A DNA stretch of 24,851 bases from SFTJ01 sp045613305. GTDB lineage: Bacteria; Bacteroidota; Bacteroidia; Bacteroidales; Muribaculaceae. How positions within the stretch are numbered: position 1 is the stretch's first letter; every line of letters begins with the position of its first letter. Location of the stretch: the NCBI GenBank assembly GCA_045613305.1, contig JAZLAU010000041.1:1-24851 (forward strand), given 5' to 3'. The position numbers were made by a program, and so were the translations under genes. The notes under the pieces were generated by a model. The model did not search any database. It was not told the DNA's origin and saw only the letters and a program-made list of their open reading frames with translations. This document shows, one piece after another, positions 8,523 to 16,659 of the stretch.

Positions 8523-8533
8523 ACTAATATCAG

Positions 8534-8576
8534 AAGATACGGCAAATTTGGAGCATTCTCAAATTTGCCGTATCTT
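8534..8576. repeat. 17-bp perfect inverted repeat overlapping the ychF promoter
   Basis: Bases 8534-8550 (AAGATACGGCAAATTTG) are the exact reverse complement of 8560-8576, with a 9-base loop at 8551-8559 (GAGCATTCT). It starts 12 bases after the amidase stop. It could act as the amidase terminator, although no T-run follows, or as a regulatory palindrome for ychF. Confidence 0.9.
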
Positions 8577-8578
8577 TG
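8547..8578 (+). promoter_or_regulatory. promoter of ychF (-33 and -7 elements)
   Basis: A TTTG at 8547-8550 is followed after 20 bases by TATCTTTG at 8571-8578, matching the Bacteroidetes -33/-7 arrangement with ideal spacing. The start codon of ychF lies 40 bases downstream behind an A-rich leader. This is the best promoter in the window. Confidence 0.75.
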
Positions 8579-8618
8579 TAGTCGTTAACATAAGAAATCA
8601 AAAAAAACTATAAGATAA

Positions 8619-9722
8619 ATGGCACTACAATGTGGTATCGTAGGCTTGCCAAATGTGGGCAAGTCAACTCTTTTTAACTGTTTGTCGAATGCTAAAGCAC
8701 AGTCGGCAAACTTCCCATTCTGTACTATCGAGCCTAATGTGGGCGTAATCACCGTACCAGACGAACGTCTAAACAAATTGGCCGAAATCTGCAATCCACA
8801 ACGCGTAATTCCTACAACTGTTGAAATTGTAGACATTGCCGGCTTGGTAAAGGGTGCGTCGAAGGGTGAAGGCCTTGGCAACAAGTTCCTGGCAAACATC
8901 CGTGAAACTGACGCCATAATTCATGTGCTTCGTTGCTTTGACGATGAAAACATCACTCACGTTGATGGCACAGTGGACCCTGTTCGCGATAAGGAAATCA
9001 TCGACTACGAATTGCAGTTGAAAGACCTTGAAACCATTGAGGCTCGCATCACAAAGGTGGCAAAACAAGCGCAAACTGGTGGCGACAAGCAAGCCAAGCA
9101 ACAATGGGAAGTGTATAAGCGTTTTAAGGAAGCACTTGAGCAAGGAAAGGCTGCGCGCACAGTGACTTTTGATTCAAAAGATGACATAAAAATAGCTCAC
9201 GATTTGTTCCTTTTGACAAACAAGCCAGTGCTTTATGTTTGCAATGTGGACGAAAACAGTGCAGTGGACGGTAACAAATATGTGGAAGCTGTTCGTGAAG
9301 CCGTTAAGGAAGAAAATGCAGAAATCTTGGTTGTGGCAGCAAAGACTGAATCGGAGATTGCTGAGTTTGACACATATGAAGAACGTCAAATGTTCTTAGA
9401 AGAAATGGGCCTTCAGGAGTCGGGTGTGAGCCGATTGATAAAGGCTGCATATGCGTTGCTTGACCTTGAAACATTCCTAACTGCTGGTAGCGACGAAGTA
9501 AGAGCATGGACATATCGCAAGGGTAGCAAGGCTCCACAATGCGCAGGCGTGATTCATACTGACTTTGAACGCGGATTTATTCGTGCCGAAGTGATAAAGT
9601 ATGAAGATTACATACATTACGGAAGCGAAGCTGCTGTGAAAGAAGCCGGCAAGATGGGTGTTGAAGGTAAGGAATATGTGGTGCAAGATGGTGACATTAT
9701 GCACTTCCGCTTCAACGTATAA
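8619..9722 (+). CDS. ychF: Ribosome-binding ATPase YchF (OLA1 family)
   Basis: The 367-residue protein is full length for YchF, a TRAFAC P-loop protein of the Obg family that prefers ATP and binds ribosomes, with a role in translation and oxidative-stress responses in other bacteria. The P-loop is GLPNVGKST at 9-17. The segments NFPFCTIEPNVG and DIAGLVKGASKGEGLGNKF are the switch regions. The usual NKxD of GTPases is replaced by NVDE, as expected for this ATP-preferring family. A coiled-coil insertion (about 125-175) and a C-terminal TGS domain ending in DGDIMHFRFNV complete the fold. It stands alone between its own promoter and a strong terminator. Confidence 0.97.
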   Translation: MALQCGIVGLPNVGKSTLFNCLSNAKAQSANFPFCTIEPNVGVITVPDERLNKLAEICNPQRVIPTTVEIVDIAGLVKGASKGEGLGNKFLANIRETDAIIHVLRCFDDENITHVDGTVDPVRDKEIIDYELQLKDLETIEARITKVAKQAQTGGDKQAKQQWEVYKRFKEALEQGKAARTVTFDSKDDIKIAHDLFLLTNKPVLYVCNVDENSAVDGNKYVEAVREAVKEENAEILVVAAKTESEIAEFDTYEERQMFLEEMGLQESGVSRLIKAAYALLDLETFLTAGSDEVRAWTYRKGSKAPQCAGVIHTDFERGFIRAEVIKYEDYIHYGSEAAVKEAGKMGVEGKEYVVQDGDIMHFRFNV

Positions 9723-9783
9723 TAATGTTCATAAGTTGATGTTTGCGGTGCTCATGTGCCGCATATTGATTAGATAATAAAGC

Positions 9784-9815
9784 AAAGCCATCGCATTAAG
9801 CGGTGGCTTTGTTTT
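9784..9815 (+). terminator. terminator of ychF
   Basis: An 11-bp stem pairs AAAGCCATCGC (9784-9794) with GCGGTGGCTTT (9800-9810), with one G-U pair and a 5-base loop, followed by GTTTT. It lies 61 bases after the ychF stop and 63 bases before the end of the converging glycosyltransferase, so it may serve both strands. A smaller hairpin (TGCGG with CCGCA) lies at about 9744-9763. Confidence 0.85.
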
Positions 9816-9877
9816 GTATATATGGTGATTAAGTTTTGATTTTTATCCTGAGTATGATAGCGGAATCGGAGCGTGTG

Positions 9878-11071
9878 TTACTCGTAGATTTTTAGTAGTT
9901 TGGCAAGTGCTGTTTGAGGAGAGAATTTGTCGATTGCCTCCGATTTTATTTTATTGTAGTCCCAATCTTTAGTCATGGCAAACGATATTGATTCCTTAAG
10001 TTGCTCCACGTTTTTAGCAGTGAAGGCAATGCCGTTATTGTCGTTGATAAGTTCAGGAATGCCGCCGTTTCGAGCCCCAATAACAGGAGTGCCGGCACAT
10101 AGCGATTCGATAACACCTAATGGGTTGTTTTCGTACCACTCTGATGGTATGACCGACGCTTTGGCATTAATTAGTAGTTGGCTAACTTCTTGGTGATTAA
10201 GACGGCCTAAGAACTTAACGTTTGGGCAGTTGGCATATTTATCGCGAAGTTCATTGAATAACGGACCATCGCCCGCAATTTTAAGTTCGTATGGCAATTG
10301 CGATGCCGCTTCAAGAAGCGTAGCAACACCTTTTTCTTGTGATAGGCGACCAATGTAGCAGTAGTAGTTGTGGCGGTCGTTGGTTGGTGCTTTGCCGAAC
10401 TGTTCGAGTTTAGTAGGGTCTACAAAGTTGCACACCACATTTAGTTTTTCGGCGCTGAAACCTCCGTTCGACATCTTGAGGGCCATAAAAGCACTGGGGC
10501 AAATAAACGTGTCGGTGTATTTTTCAAGAGAACTCTTATTCCAAAGTTTTGCTTCAACATAAGCCAAAGCACTTGCCGCCAGCGACCCCTTCATGCATCG
10601 AGTGCGTAGCACTTGTGATTTGTCGGTATAGCAAAGTTCGCAAGGCTCATTGTTGCGAAGGCACGAATAAGAAGGACAAAGCAATTTATAGTCGTGAAGG
10701 GTCCACACCACTTTGCAACCATGCCTTTTAGCCAATTTTGCAACCACGGGAGAAATGTAACTATGAATGTTTTGCAAATGCACCACGTCGGGCTTAAAAT
10801 CTTGAAGAATCTTCTCAAACGACTTTTTGATGTCGCCCAGACCTAAGGTGCGCATTGCCGCCTTTAATTTGTATGCAGCGCCACCTGAAAATTCCACTTG
10901 CGATGCGAAATATTTTGAAAATTCAGATTGAAAGTTTTCGGGGTATTGCATAGCAAAAAATGCAACCTCGTGCTCGTTGTCACGAAGTAGACGTTCGAGG
11001 TTCATTGCCACTACGCAGTCGCCGCCGCGGTTATAGTAGAATTTGTTGACTAAAAGAATTCTTTTCTTCAT
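9878..11071 (-). CDS. Glycosyltransferase family 4 (exopolysaccharide locus)
   Basis: A retaining GT-B glycosyltransferase of 397 residues from the chosen start. The N terminus (MKKRILLVNKFYYNRGGDCV) is the usual first strand with the glycine-rich loop. The C-terminal nucleotide-sugar domain has IGRLSQEKGV and IPSEWYENNPLGVIESLCAG, the EX7E-type motif of GT4 enzymes. A Cys cluster in the middle (CPSYSCLRNNEPCELC, then RCMKG) is shared by a subgroup of GT4 enzymes and may be structural. The reading frame continues to an upstream ATG at 11131, but those 20 extra residues are encoded by an AT-rich intergenic sequence including a 22-bp repeat, so the ATG at 11071 is preferred. The donor and acceptor sugars are unknown. 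It diverges from the flippase gene. Confidence 0.9.
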   Translation of the reverse strand: MKKRILLVNKFYYNRGGDCVVAMNLERLLRDNEHEVAFFAMQYPENFQSEFSKYFASQVEFSGGAAYKLKAAMRTLGLGDIKKSFEKILQDFKPDVVHLQNIHSYISPVVAKLAKRHGCKVVWTLHDYKLLCPSYSCLRNNEPCELCYTDKSQVLRTRCMKGSLAASALAYVEAKLWNKSSLEKYTDTFICPSAFMALKMSNGGFSAEKLNVVCNFVDPTKLEQFGKAPTNDRHNYYCYIGRLSQEKGVATLLEAASQLPYELKIAGDGPLFNELRDKYANCPNVKFLGRLNHQEVSQLLINAKASVIPSEWYENNPLGVIESLCAGTPVIGARNGGIPELINDNNGIAFTAKNVEQLKESISFAMTKDWDYNKIKSEAIDKFSPQTALAKLLKIYE

Positions 11072-11092
11072 TTGCTTTTCATTCAGTGGTTT

Positions 11093-11185
11093 AATATATA
11101 AACCGAAATTAATGTAAAATATTGTGTTCAATTTTGCAATTTTATAGACTTACATACGTTTTAAATATATAAACCGAAATTAATG
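11093..11185. repeat. 22-bp direct repeat between divergent glycosyltransferase and flippase genes
   Basis: A 22-base sequence (opening AATATATAAACCG and ending AAATTAATG) is present exactly at 11093-11114 and 11164-11185, 71 bases apart. The right copy ends with the flippase start codon. The left copy ends with an ATG followed at once by a TAA stop. The left copy also lies in a small palindrome, GGTTTA (11088-11093) with TAAACC (11099-11104). Both copies read TAATTTCG on the minus strand, one base from a -7 element. Confidence 0.9.
11132..11162 (+). promoter_or_regulatory. weak candidate promoter for the flippase operon
   Basis: TTTTG at 11132-11136 and TACGTTTT at 11155-11162 (one mismatch to TAnnTTTG) are separated by 18 bases, just under the usual 19-21. 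Transcription from here would begin very close to the start codon at 11183. The promoter would lie between the two copies of the 22-bp repeat. Confidence 0.3.
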
Positions 11186-12601
11186 ACAAGCGAGGTAAAG
11201 CAAAATAGGGCGAAGCAGATGCTTCAGAATATTGGGATTTATGCCATAGGGAGCATAAGTTCTCGGCTAATTACGTTTTTGCTGGTTCCTATCTATAGTT
11301 TTTTCATTGCTCCTGCCGATTTTGGCTACTATGACCTGTGCTTTATGACAGTGCTCGTGCTGATGCCTTTTTTAACGTTGCAGATGCGCGATGGGTCGTT
11401 CCGTTTCTTGCTTGATGCAAAAAGTGATGAAGAAAACACACAAATAGTTACGTTTACGGTAGTCACGTTAATCAGAAATGCCATAATAAGCGTAGTTCTG
11501 GGCTTTTTGGTGGGATTGTTTGTTGATATACGTTACATGTGGCTGACTATTGCATTTGCAATAGCCTTCTCGGTGTTTGACGTAGTGCAGCAGATGCTTC
11601 GCGCCTTAGGATTTAACAAACTCTTTGCTGGGGCTGGCATATTGTGTTCATTCTTGATATTTCTCATCAGTGTGCCTATGGTTGCGTGGATGAACATGGG
11701 TGTTGAGGGCGTGTTTTGGGGTAATATATTGGCCCGATTTGCAACTCTTGCCTATGTGGAACTGAAGGTGAAAATTTTCAGTCAATATCTGCGACGTAAC
11801 ACCGACACTCGAAAAGTGGGACGAGAAATAATGAAATTCTCGCTTCCGCTGATATTTGTGAATGTAATAATCTGGGCCATGAGCTCGGGCAATAGGTTTT
11901 TCATTGAGCACTTTGCCGGCTTGCGTGAAAATGGTCTGTTTGCCGTGGCACAGAAGTTTGCCGCAATACTCGAGGCATTGGCGTTGATAATTAATCAGGC
12001 ATGGCAGGAAACGGCTATTAAGCGATATGCCGATGAAGATAAGGACCAATTCTTTTCGACTATATTTAACGCCTACATATGGGTGCTGACAGTGATAGTG
12101 ATAGGAATATCGTTTGGTGTAAAACTGTTTGCTCCGTGGATAATAGGTGCAGAATATCTCGACTGCGTGGATTATGTGTTCCCGCTTGTGCTGTCGTCGA
12201 TGTTGGTGTCGGTGACTGTGTTCTTTGACATTAGTTATCATTGTGCAAAGGCTACTCATCGCCAATTGCCAGCATTGCTGGCGGCAGTTACTATGTCGCT
12301 AGTAGGAAACTATTTCTTAACGAAATGGATAGGTGTGGCAGGGGCATTGATTACCGTTAATGCGGTTTATTGTTTTATGGTGGTGTATAGAATGATAGAT
12401 ACCCGTAAGTACATCAGAATGGCTGTGTCGCGTGTTACGGTGTTATCGGTATTAGCATTGGCCGTGAGTGGAGGCATGTTCTACATATTGCAGTCGAACA
12501 TGATGGTTATGTGCTATTCTGTTGCTATCTTTGCATTGTTGTTTTTTATAATGCCACAAGAAGCAAAGGCATTAATAATGAGAAAAATTCGTAGACACTG
12601 A
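11183..12601 (+). CDS. Wzx-type polysaccharide flippase
   Basis: This 472-residue integral membrane protein has about 12 to 14 hydrophobic segments and the general look of the MOP (MVF/PST) flippase superfamily: an N-terminal amphipathic helix with NIGIYAIGSISSRLITFLLVPIYSF, a typical Wzx opening, and FGYYDLCFM shortly after. Such proteins move undecaprenyl-linked repeat units across the inner membrane. It is next to glycosyltransferases and faces a Wza/Wzy/Wzz operon, which supports a Wzy-dependent pathway. The stop is four bases before the next start, so the two genes form an operon. The transported unit cannot be predicted. Confidence 0.9.
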   Translation: MTSEVKQNRAKQMLQNIGIYAIGSISSRLITFLLVPIYSFFIAPADFGYYDLCFMTVLVLMPFLTLQMRDGSFRFLLDAKSDEENTQIVTFTVVTLIRNAIISVVLGFLVGLFVDIRYMWLTIAFAIAFSVFDVVQQMLRALGFNKLFAGAGILCSFLIFLISVPMVAWMNMGVEGVFWGNILARFATLAYVELKVKIFSQYLRRNTDTRKVGREIMKFSLPLIFVNVIIWAMSSGNRFFIEHFAGLRENGLFAVAQKFAAILEALALIINQAWQETAIKRYADEDKDQFFSTIFNAYIWVLTVIVIGISFGVKLFAPWIIGAEYLDCVDYVFPLVLSSMLVSVTVFFDISYHCAKATHRQLPALLAAVTMSLVGNYFLTKWIGVAGALITVNAVYCFMVVYRMIDTRKYIRMAVSRVTVLSVLALAVSGGMFYILQSNMMVMCYSVAIFALLFFIMPQEAKALIMRKIRRH

Positions 12602-12605
12602 TTGA

Positions 12606-13676
12606 ATGAGAATACTATTTATACCAAATTGGAATGTCAAGTATCTTGAAGCAGATGATAATGCTATTCAAGCACCCGATAAATATGTAGATGGCAAACC
12701 ATATTGGTTTTTTAAATATTTTCCTAAAAACACAGAGGTCGATATTATAGACATCGGCAAGAAGACGTGGTTTCGAAAAATTGAGCGAAAAATAAAGTTT
12801 TATATCGAACAGCCAATAAAGGCTTTTTTGCGCCGTAACGATTACGATTTGGTGATATCGCACGGTGCGCAGAGTGGTTTGTTGTATGAACTTCTGACAT
12901 CGTTTGTAAAAAACAAGCCACGGCACTTAATGTTTGACATTGGAGGGCTGAACGGCGCGAGAATCAACAAATATGAAACGCCGCTCATACGTTTTGCGTT
13001 AAGAAAGTCGCCTGCCATCATTGTGCATTCATCGCGTCAATTGGAACTTTATGAAAAGCATTATCCCAATTTGGTTGAAAAATCAACATTTATTCCATTT
13101 GGTGCCGATTTTGAGTATTTCGATGAAGGCTTAGAAATCAATATTAAGAAGCAGATAGTGTCGTTTGGTTTTGCTAAACGAGATTATGGCACTTTGTGCG
13201 AAGCCTTTTGCAAAGTAGGCAATCCCGATTATGAATTGCATATAATAGGCGACAGGTCGTTGTCGGAACGATATGCTCAAAATGGCAATATTGTGTTTCA
13301 CGGCAAAATGCCAATTAGCGATTTGATGAATTTCATCAAAGAAAGTGCCATGGTTGCCATACCGTTGCCAGAGTTTTTGTATTCATATGGACAGATGAGT
13401 TTTTTGCAGTCGATGGCGTTGCGTAAGGCAATGATAGTGACCGAAACCACCAGTAGCCGTGACTACATAAGCAATGTGCCAGGGGTGAAGACTGTGAAGC
13501 CCGAAGATGTGGATGATATGTGCAGTGCGCTGAGTGAAATGATGCAAAAAGACAAAGGTGAATTGCTTTATGATGGACTTATGAATGCAGAATATGTTCG
13601 TAACGACTTTAACGAAAAGTTGATGAGCGAAAGGGTGTATAAGTTTATCACTAAAGTTTTTCCGGAATTAAGATAA
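12606..13676 (+). CDS. Glycosyltransferase (GT4-like)
   Basis: The 356-residue protein has a GT-B layout. The N-terminal half opens MRILFIPNWNVKY and contains YDLVISHGAQSG and the acceptor-domain strand PAIIVHSSRQLELYEK. The C-terminal half has STFIPFGADFEYF, YELHIIGDRS and IVFHGKMPISDLMNFIKES, typical of the Rossmann donor domain. The EX7E region is atypical: the corresponding stretch reads IPLPEFLYSYGQMSFLQSMALRKAMIVT, with Gln-Met-Ser in place of the more usual Gly-hydrophobic-Pro, so the family assignment is less firm than for the other two glycosyltransferases. It follows the flippase after four bases and is probably translated with it. Confidence 0.85.
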   Translation: MRILFIPNWNVKYLEADDNAIQAPDKYVDGKPYWFFKYFPKNTEVDIIDIGKKTWFRKIERKIKFYIEQPIKAFLRRNDYDLVISHGAQSGLLYELLTSFVKNKPRHLMFDIGGLNGARINKYETPLIRFALRKSPAIIVHSSRQLELYEKHYPNLVEKSTFIPFGADFEYFDEGLEINIKKQIVSFGFAKRDYGTLCEAFCKVGNPDYELHIIGDRSLSERYAQNGNIVFHGKMPISDLMNFIKESAMVAIPLPEFLYSYGQMSFLQSMALRKAMIVTETTSSRDYISNVPGVKTVKPEDVDDMCSALSEMMQKDKGELLYDGLMNAEYVRNDFNEKLMSERVYKFITKVFPELR

Positions 13677-13700
13677 TCAGGCAAGCATAAGGATGCGAAT

Positions 13701-13754
13701 TATAATAAACAATAAATCCCGCTCTACAAAGAGCGGGATTTATTGTTTATTATA
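13701..13754. terminator. bidirectional terminator between convergent operons
   Basis: Bases 13701-13724 are the exact reverse complement of 13731-13754, giving a 24-bp perfect stem with a 6-base loop (TACAAA). The core is GC-rich (CCCGCTC/GAGCGGG) and the outer part is A/T-rich on both sides, providing T-runs in each direction. It lies 24 bases after the glycosyltransferase stop and 17 bases before the end of the opposing wzz-like gene. Confidence 0.95.
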
Positions 13755-13771
13755 CGTATGAGTTTTGATAT

Positions 13772-15364
13772 TTAATCTTCAACTTCTATAGTTTCTTCGT
13801 CATCTTCGGGCTTGCGGTTCACCTTAATGCAAACGGCAATTGTTGGAAGAATTAAAGCCATTGCAAAGCATGCGCCTAATGCGATTAAGCTCTTGGTTTT
13901 AAGAGGTTTTAGGTCGGTGTAAGCAGGGTCGATGACAAATCCTCGAGGGAAGTTCGACGAAAGTGTCATAGCACTGTTATATCGCTTTTCAAGCAAGAAC
14001 ATATAAAGTTCGTTCATGATTTCCTTGTCGCGGTTGAGGGCAATGAATTCGCGTTGGTATGAAGGAACTTGATTGAGCTTAGATTTGTTTTTGCCACTTA
14101 AACCCTTAATTGAATTGATGGCGTTTGATGTGTTTTCTTTGACCAAAGCGATATTTTCAGCCACTAATTCGCGCATGGCATCAATTTGCATAATAAGGTT
14201 TTTAAGTACAATGTTGTCGGCGTTAGCAGTGGTTTCGAGTTCTTGTTTTTTTAGAATCAATTCGTTGTATTGCGCTACCGAAGCAATGCCTGCTCCACTT
14301 GGAGGCAGAAGGTCGTATTTGCGATTTGGGTCGGTTACGATGCTCATTATCAAATTGTAAGCCGTCATTTCGTTTTGTAGTTCGAGAAGAACTTTTTCAG
14401 ATTCTTTGTCGGCACTGTACAGATACATTGCTTCTTGCGAAGGACTGATGATGTCGTTTTTGGTTTGGAATTCCTGGAAACGCATTTCGGCATCGTTAAG
14501 TTGCTTAGAAAGAATCTCAATTTGTTCGTCGTAGAACTTAAGAGAATGTGAAGCACGGCTGTTTTTGCGTTCGATGCGGATGTCGTTATATATATTCATG
14601 ATTCCGTTAAGCATGTCTTTGCCGTATTGCTTATTAGTGGTTTTGAATCCGAGATACACACCATCGCCTTTTTTTGAAGCATAGTCAATTTCAAGAAGTT
14701 TTGTCAAATCTTGAACCACACCTTCGGTGTTTGCGATGAAAACTGTGATATTTCGGTCTTCACCTTCAACGAAATGCTTTGTTTTTAGCACATGGAAAGT
14801 GCCGTAATCGGTTTTTACAACAGTTGGCAGAGTTGCGTTTTCGATGCGGGCTAAAGTAGTTGGGATTAAACCTTTGGTTGCCTTAATATTAACCTTTCCG
14901 TCGGCTTTAATGTCAACCTTCATTTTAATGCCTTTGCTGATAGTGTCGAGCAGCGAGTCGGCACACGTTACCAGAATAGGGCTTTTGTCGTAGAGGTTAA
15001 TTTTCTTTAGGCCGTCGCGTTCAATGTATGTACGGTTAACGCCTAATTGCTTAACCGCTTTCATCAGAACATTGTGCGATTGGAAAATCAAGAGTTCGTT
15101 GTCGACAGAAGAACTACCTAAACCACCAATTGAGAATGTGCGCATAACAGCAGCCATGCCGCCTGCCATTTTGGGCACTCCGCCGCTTGTGCCTTCGTCA
15201 TCTTCAATCAGTATGCCAGAATGTGCCATAAACTGGTCCATACGGGCAAAATGGTATGTAATGCCGAGGCTCATAAACAAAATGAGTGCAATAACATACC
15301 AAAGCCAGTGTTTGCGTATGGCTTTAATGTATTTTCTCAAATCGATGCTGTCGTTTTCTTCCAT
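13772..15364 (-). CDS. Wzz-like polysaccharide chain-length/co-polymerase protein
   Basis: The 530-residue protein has the polysaccharide co-polymerase arrangement: a first transmembrane helix at about 21-38 (after the family-typical IDLRKYIKAIRKHWLWYV), a long periplasmic part with coiled-coil segments around 270-320 and 365-420, and a second transmembrane helix at about 492-513. Just before the second helix is a GNVR-type segment (SYQREFIALNRDKEIMNELYMFLLEKRYNSA in pieces). Such proteins set chain length with the Wzy polymerase and link to the outer-membrane exporter. The cytoplasmic tail is short and acidic (EDDEETIEVED), so the BY-kinase domain fused to many relatives is absent. Third gene of an operon with the Wza- and Wzy-like genes. 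Confidence 0.93.
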   Translation of the reverse strand: MEENDSIDLRKYIKAIRKHWLWYVIALILFMSLGITYHFARMDQFMAHSGILIEDDEGTSGGVPKMAGGMAAVMRTFSIGGLGSSSVDNELLIFQSHNVLMKAVKQLGVNRTYIERDGLKKINLYDKSPILVTCADSLLDTISKGIKMKVDIKADGKVNIKATKGLIPTTLARIENATLPTVVKTDYGTFHVLKTKHFVEGEDRNITVFIANTEGVVQDLTKLLEIDYASKKGDGVYLGFKTTNKQYGKDMLNGIMNIYNDIRIERKNSRASHSLKFYDEQIEILSKQLNDAEMRFQEFQTKNDIISPSQEAMYLYSADKESEKVLLELQNEMTAYNLIMSIVTDPNRKYDLLPPSGAGIASVAQYNELILKKQELETTANADNIVLKNLIMQIDAMRELVAENIALVKENTSNAINSIKGLSGKNKSKLNQVPSYQREFIALNRDKEIMNELYMFLLEKRYNSAMTLSSNFPRGFVIDPAYTDLKPLKTKSLIALGACFAMALILPTIAVCIKVNRKPEDDEETIEVED

Positions 15365-15377
15365 AATTTATTGTGAG

Positions 15378-16640
15378 TTATTTATTATTATCGTTATTGT
15401 TAGGGTAGTCGCTATTTAAAATAGTTTCTTTTTCTGCTTTAGTGGTTGTGCGATATTTGCCTGTTATTTGTCCTAAAATAATCATAGACATCAGACCTCC
15501 GCTTTGTGTGAAGAATGTGCCTCCCACGTTTTCAATTAGCACATATGTAATTACAAGCACACCCACTGCGAAAACATATTTTCCTTCGGTGTGAAGAACC
15601 AGCCTGAGTTTTTGGAAAATCCATACAAAGAAATATATGAATAAGCATATCCCAATAAGTCCATATTGAGCCATTGTGGCATAAAATGCGTCGCAAATAA
15701 ACTCATAGTATTGTTCGGATAGTCCAAATACGAGGTTTAGGTCGTATTTTGCATATACCAAAGAATAATTGACTGACGGTGACGATGCGTAAGTGGCAAA
15801 AGAAGCCAATCCCGAACCAAGGAGCGGGTAGTCGAGCAATATCAGAAACATGCCGCCATAAAGAGCAGGGCGTGCAAATGTTTGTATGGTGTCGACATCG
15901 ATTGTGTCGCTATTGCCGGTTAAGAAATAGTAACTGATTTTACTCCACGCCACTGCAATGACGGCTCCTACCACGCAAAGTGCAATTAGCACTTGCTTGT
16001 ATGAAATCTTGCGGAATGTGCCTGGCTTGTAAAGTGTGAGCATGAACAACGCCATTACGGCTTCGCCATAGTATTTTGAACGAGTGCAAAGTAACCCTAT
16101 TGCTAAAATGAAAATTCCCGTCAACAAATCGTTCCTCGAAATTGTGCCATCTTTTTTGACGCTACACAACAAGTATACGAGGAACAGGATAAATGTAATG
16201 GAGCCAAAACATGCAATATGGAATAACACTTCTTTGGTCAAACCAGTGGCTAATATAATAATAAGAACGACTAATAATGAAAGTGAAATTCCTTTCAGAA
16301 TTTGTTTTTGCTTGGTGGTAAACCTGGGGGCAAATGCGTATCCTATGAAGAAGGCTACAAATGGCTTTAATTCAATAATGAAGTCTTTTATAATGGCCGA
16401 CTTGATATTGAACTTAAGTGCTGTCATTGAGTAGATGGCATAAAAAGACATAATGCCAACTACAAGATATAGGCCTTTGTATCGCTTAAAGTTGCGGTTT
16501 ATGGCAAGGTCAAGTGCTATGATGATAAACATAAACATCACGCTCAACTCATCGGCACTTTTGAAAAATACAAGTGACAATATTTGAGCAAACATCAAAT
16601 AGATGAATATCCAAAAGTATGCTTTGTTTATGCTTAGCAT
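15378..16640 (-). CDS. O-antigen polymerase/ligase-like membrane protein (Wzy-type)
   Basis: From the ATG at 16640 the protein has 420 residues, with about 10 to 12 hydrophobic segments and a larger loop in the second half (LGSGLASFATYASSPSV ... ICDAFYATMAQYGLIGICLF). That loop and the following helix match the pattern of O-antigen polymerases and ligases (PF04932-type). It should polymerise repeat units on the periplasmic face. The frame remains open to 16694, but the 18 extra residues would overlap the upstream gene by 35 bases and do not look like a membrane-protein start, so 16640 is chosen; that leaves 19 bases to the upstream gene and 13 to the wzz-like gene. The Wzy role is inferred from topology and neighbours because the sequence of these proteins is poorly conserved. 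Confidence 0.85.
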   Translation of the reverse strand: MLSINKAYFWIFIYLMFAQILSLVFFKSADELSVMFMFIIIALDLAINRNFKRYKGLYLVVGIMSFYAIYSMTALKFNIKSAIIKDFIIELKPFVAFFIGYAFAPRFTTKQKQILKGISLSLLVVLIIILATGLTKEVLFHIACFGSITFILFLVYLLCSVKKDGTISRNDLLTGIFILAIGLLCTRSKYYGEAVMALFMLTLYKPGTFRKISYKQVLIALCVVGAVIAVAWSKISYYFLTGNSDTIDVDTIQTFARPALYGGMFLILLDYPLLGSGLASFATYASSPSVNYSLVYAKYDLNLVFGLSEQYYEFICDAFYATMAQYGLIGICLFIYFFVWIFQKLRLVLHTEGKYVFAVGVLVITYVLIENVGGTFFTQSGGLMSMIILGQITGKYRTTTKAEKETILNSDYPNNNDNNK

Positions 16641-16659
16641 CGTTGACTGGGTGAGATGT

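Noticed and set aside
11072..11131. 20-residue N-terminal extension of the minus-strand glycosyltransferase
   Set aside because: The extension is encoded by A/T-rich intergenic sequence including the 22-bp direct repeat, and GT4 proteins begin at the MKKRILLV segment.
11088..11185. Invertible promoter (phase-variable switch) of the Bacteroides capsule type
   Set aside because: Those switches are flanked by inverted repeats. The 22-bp copies here are in direct orientation, so inversion is not possible; only deletion or duplication could occur.
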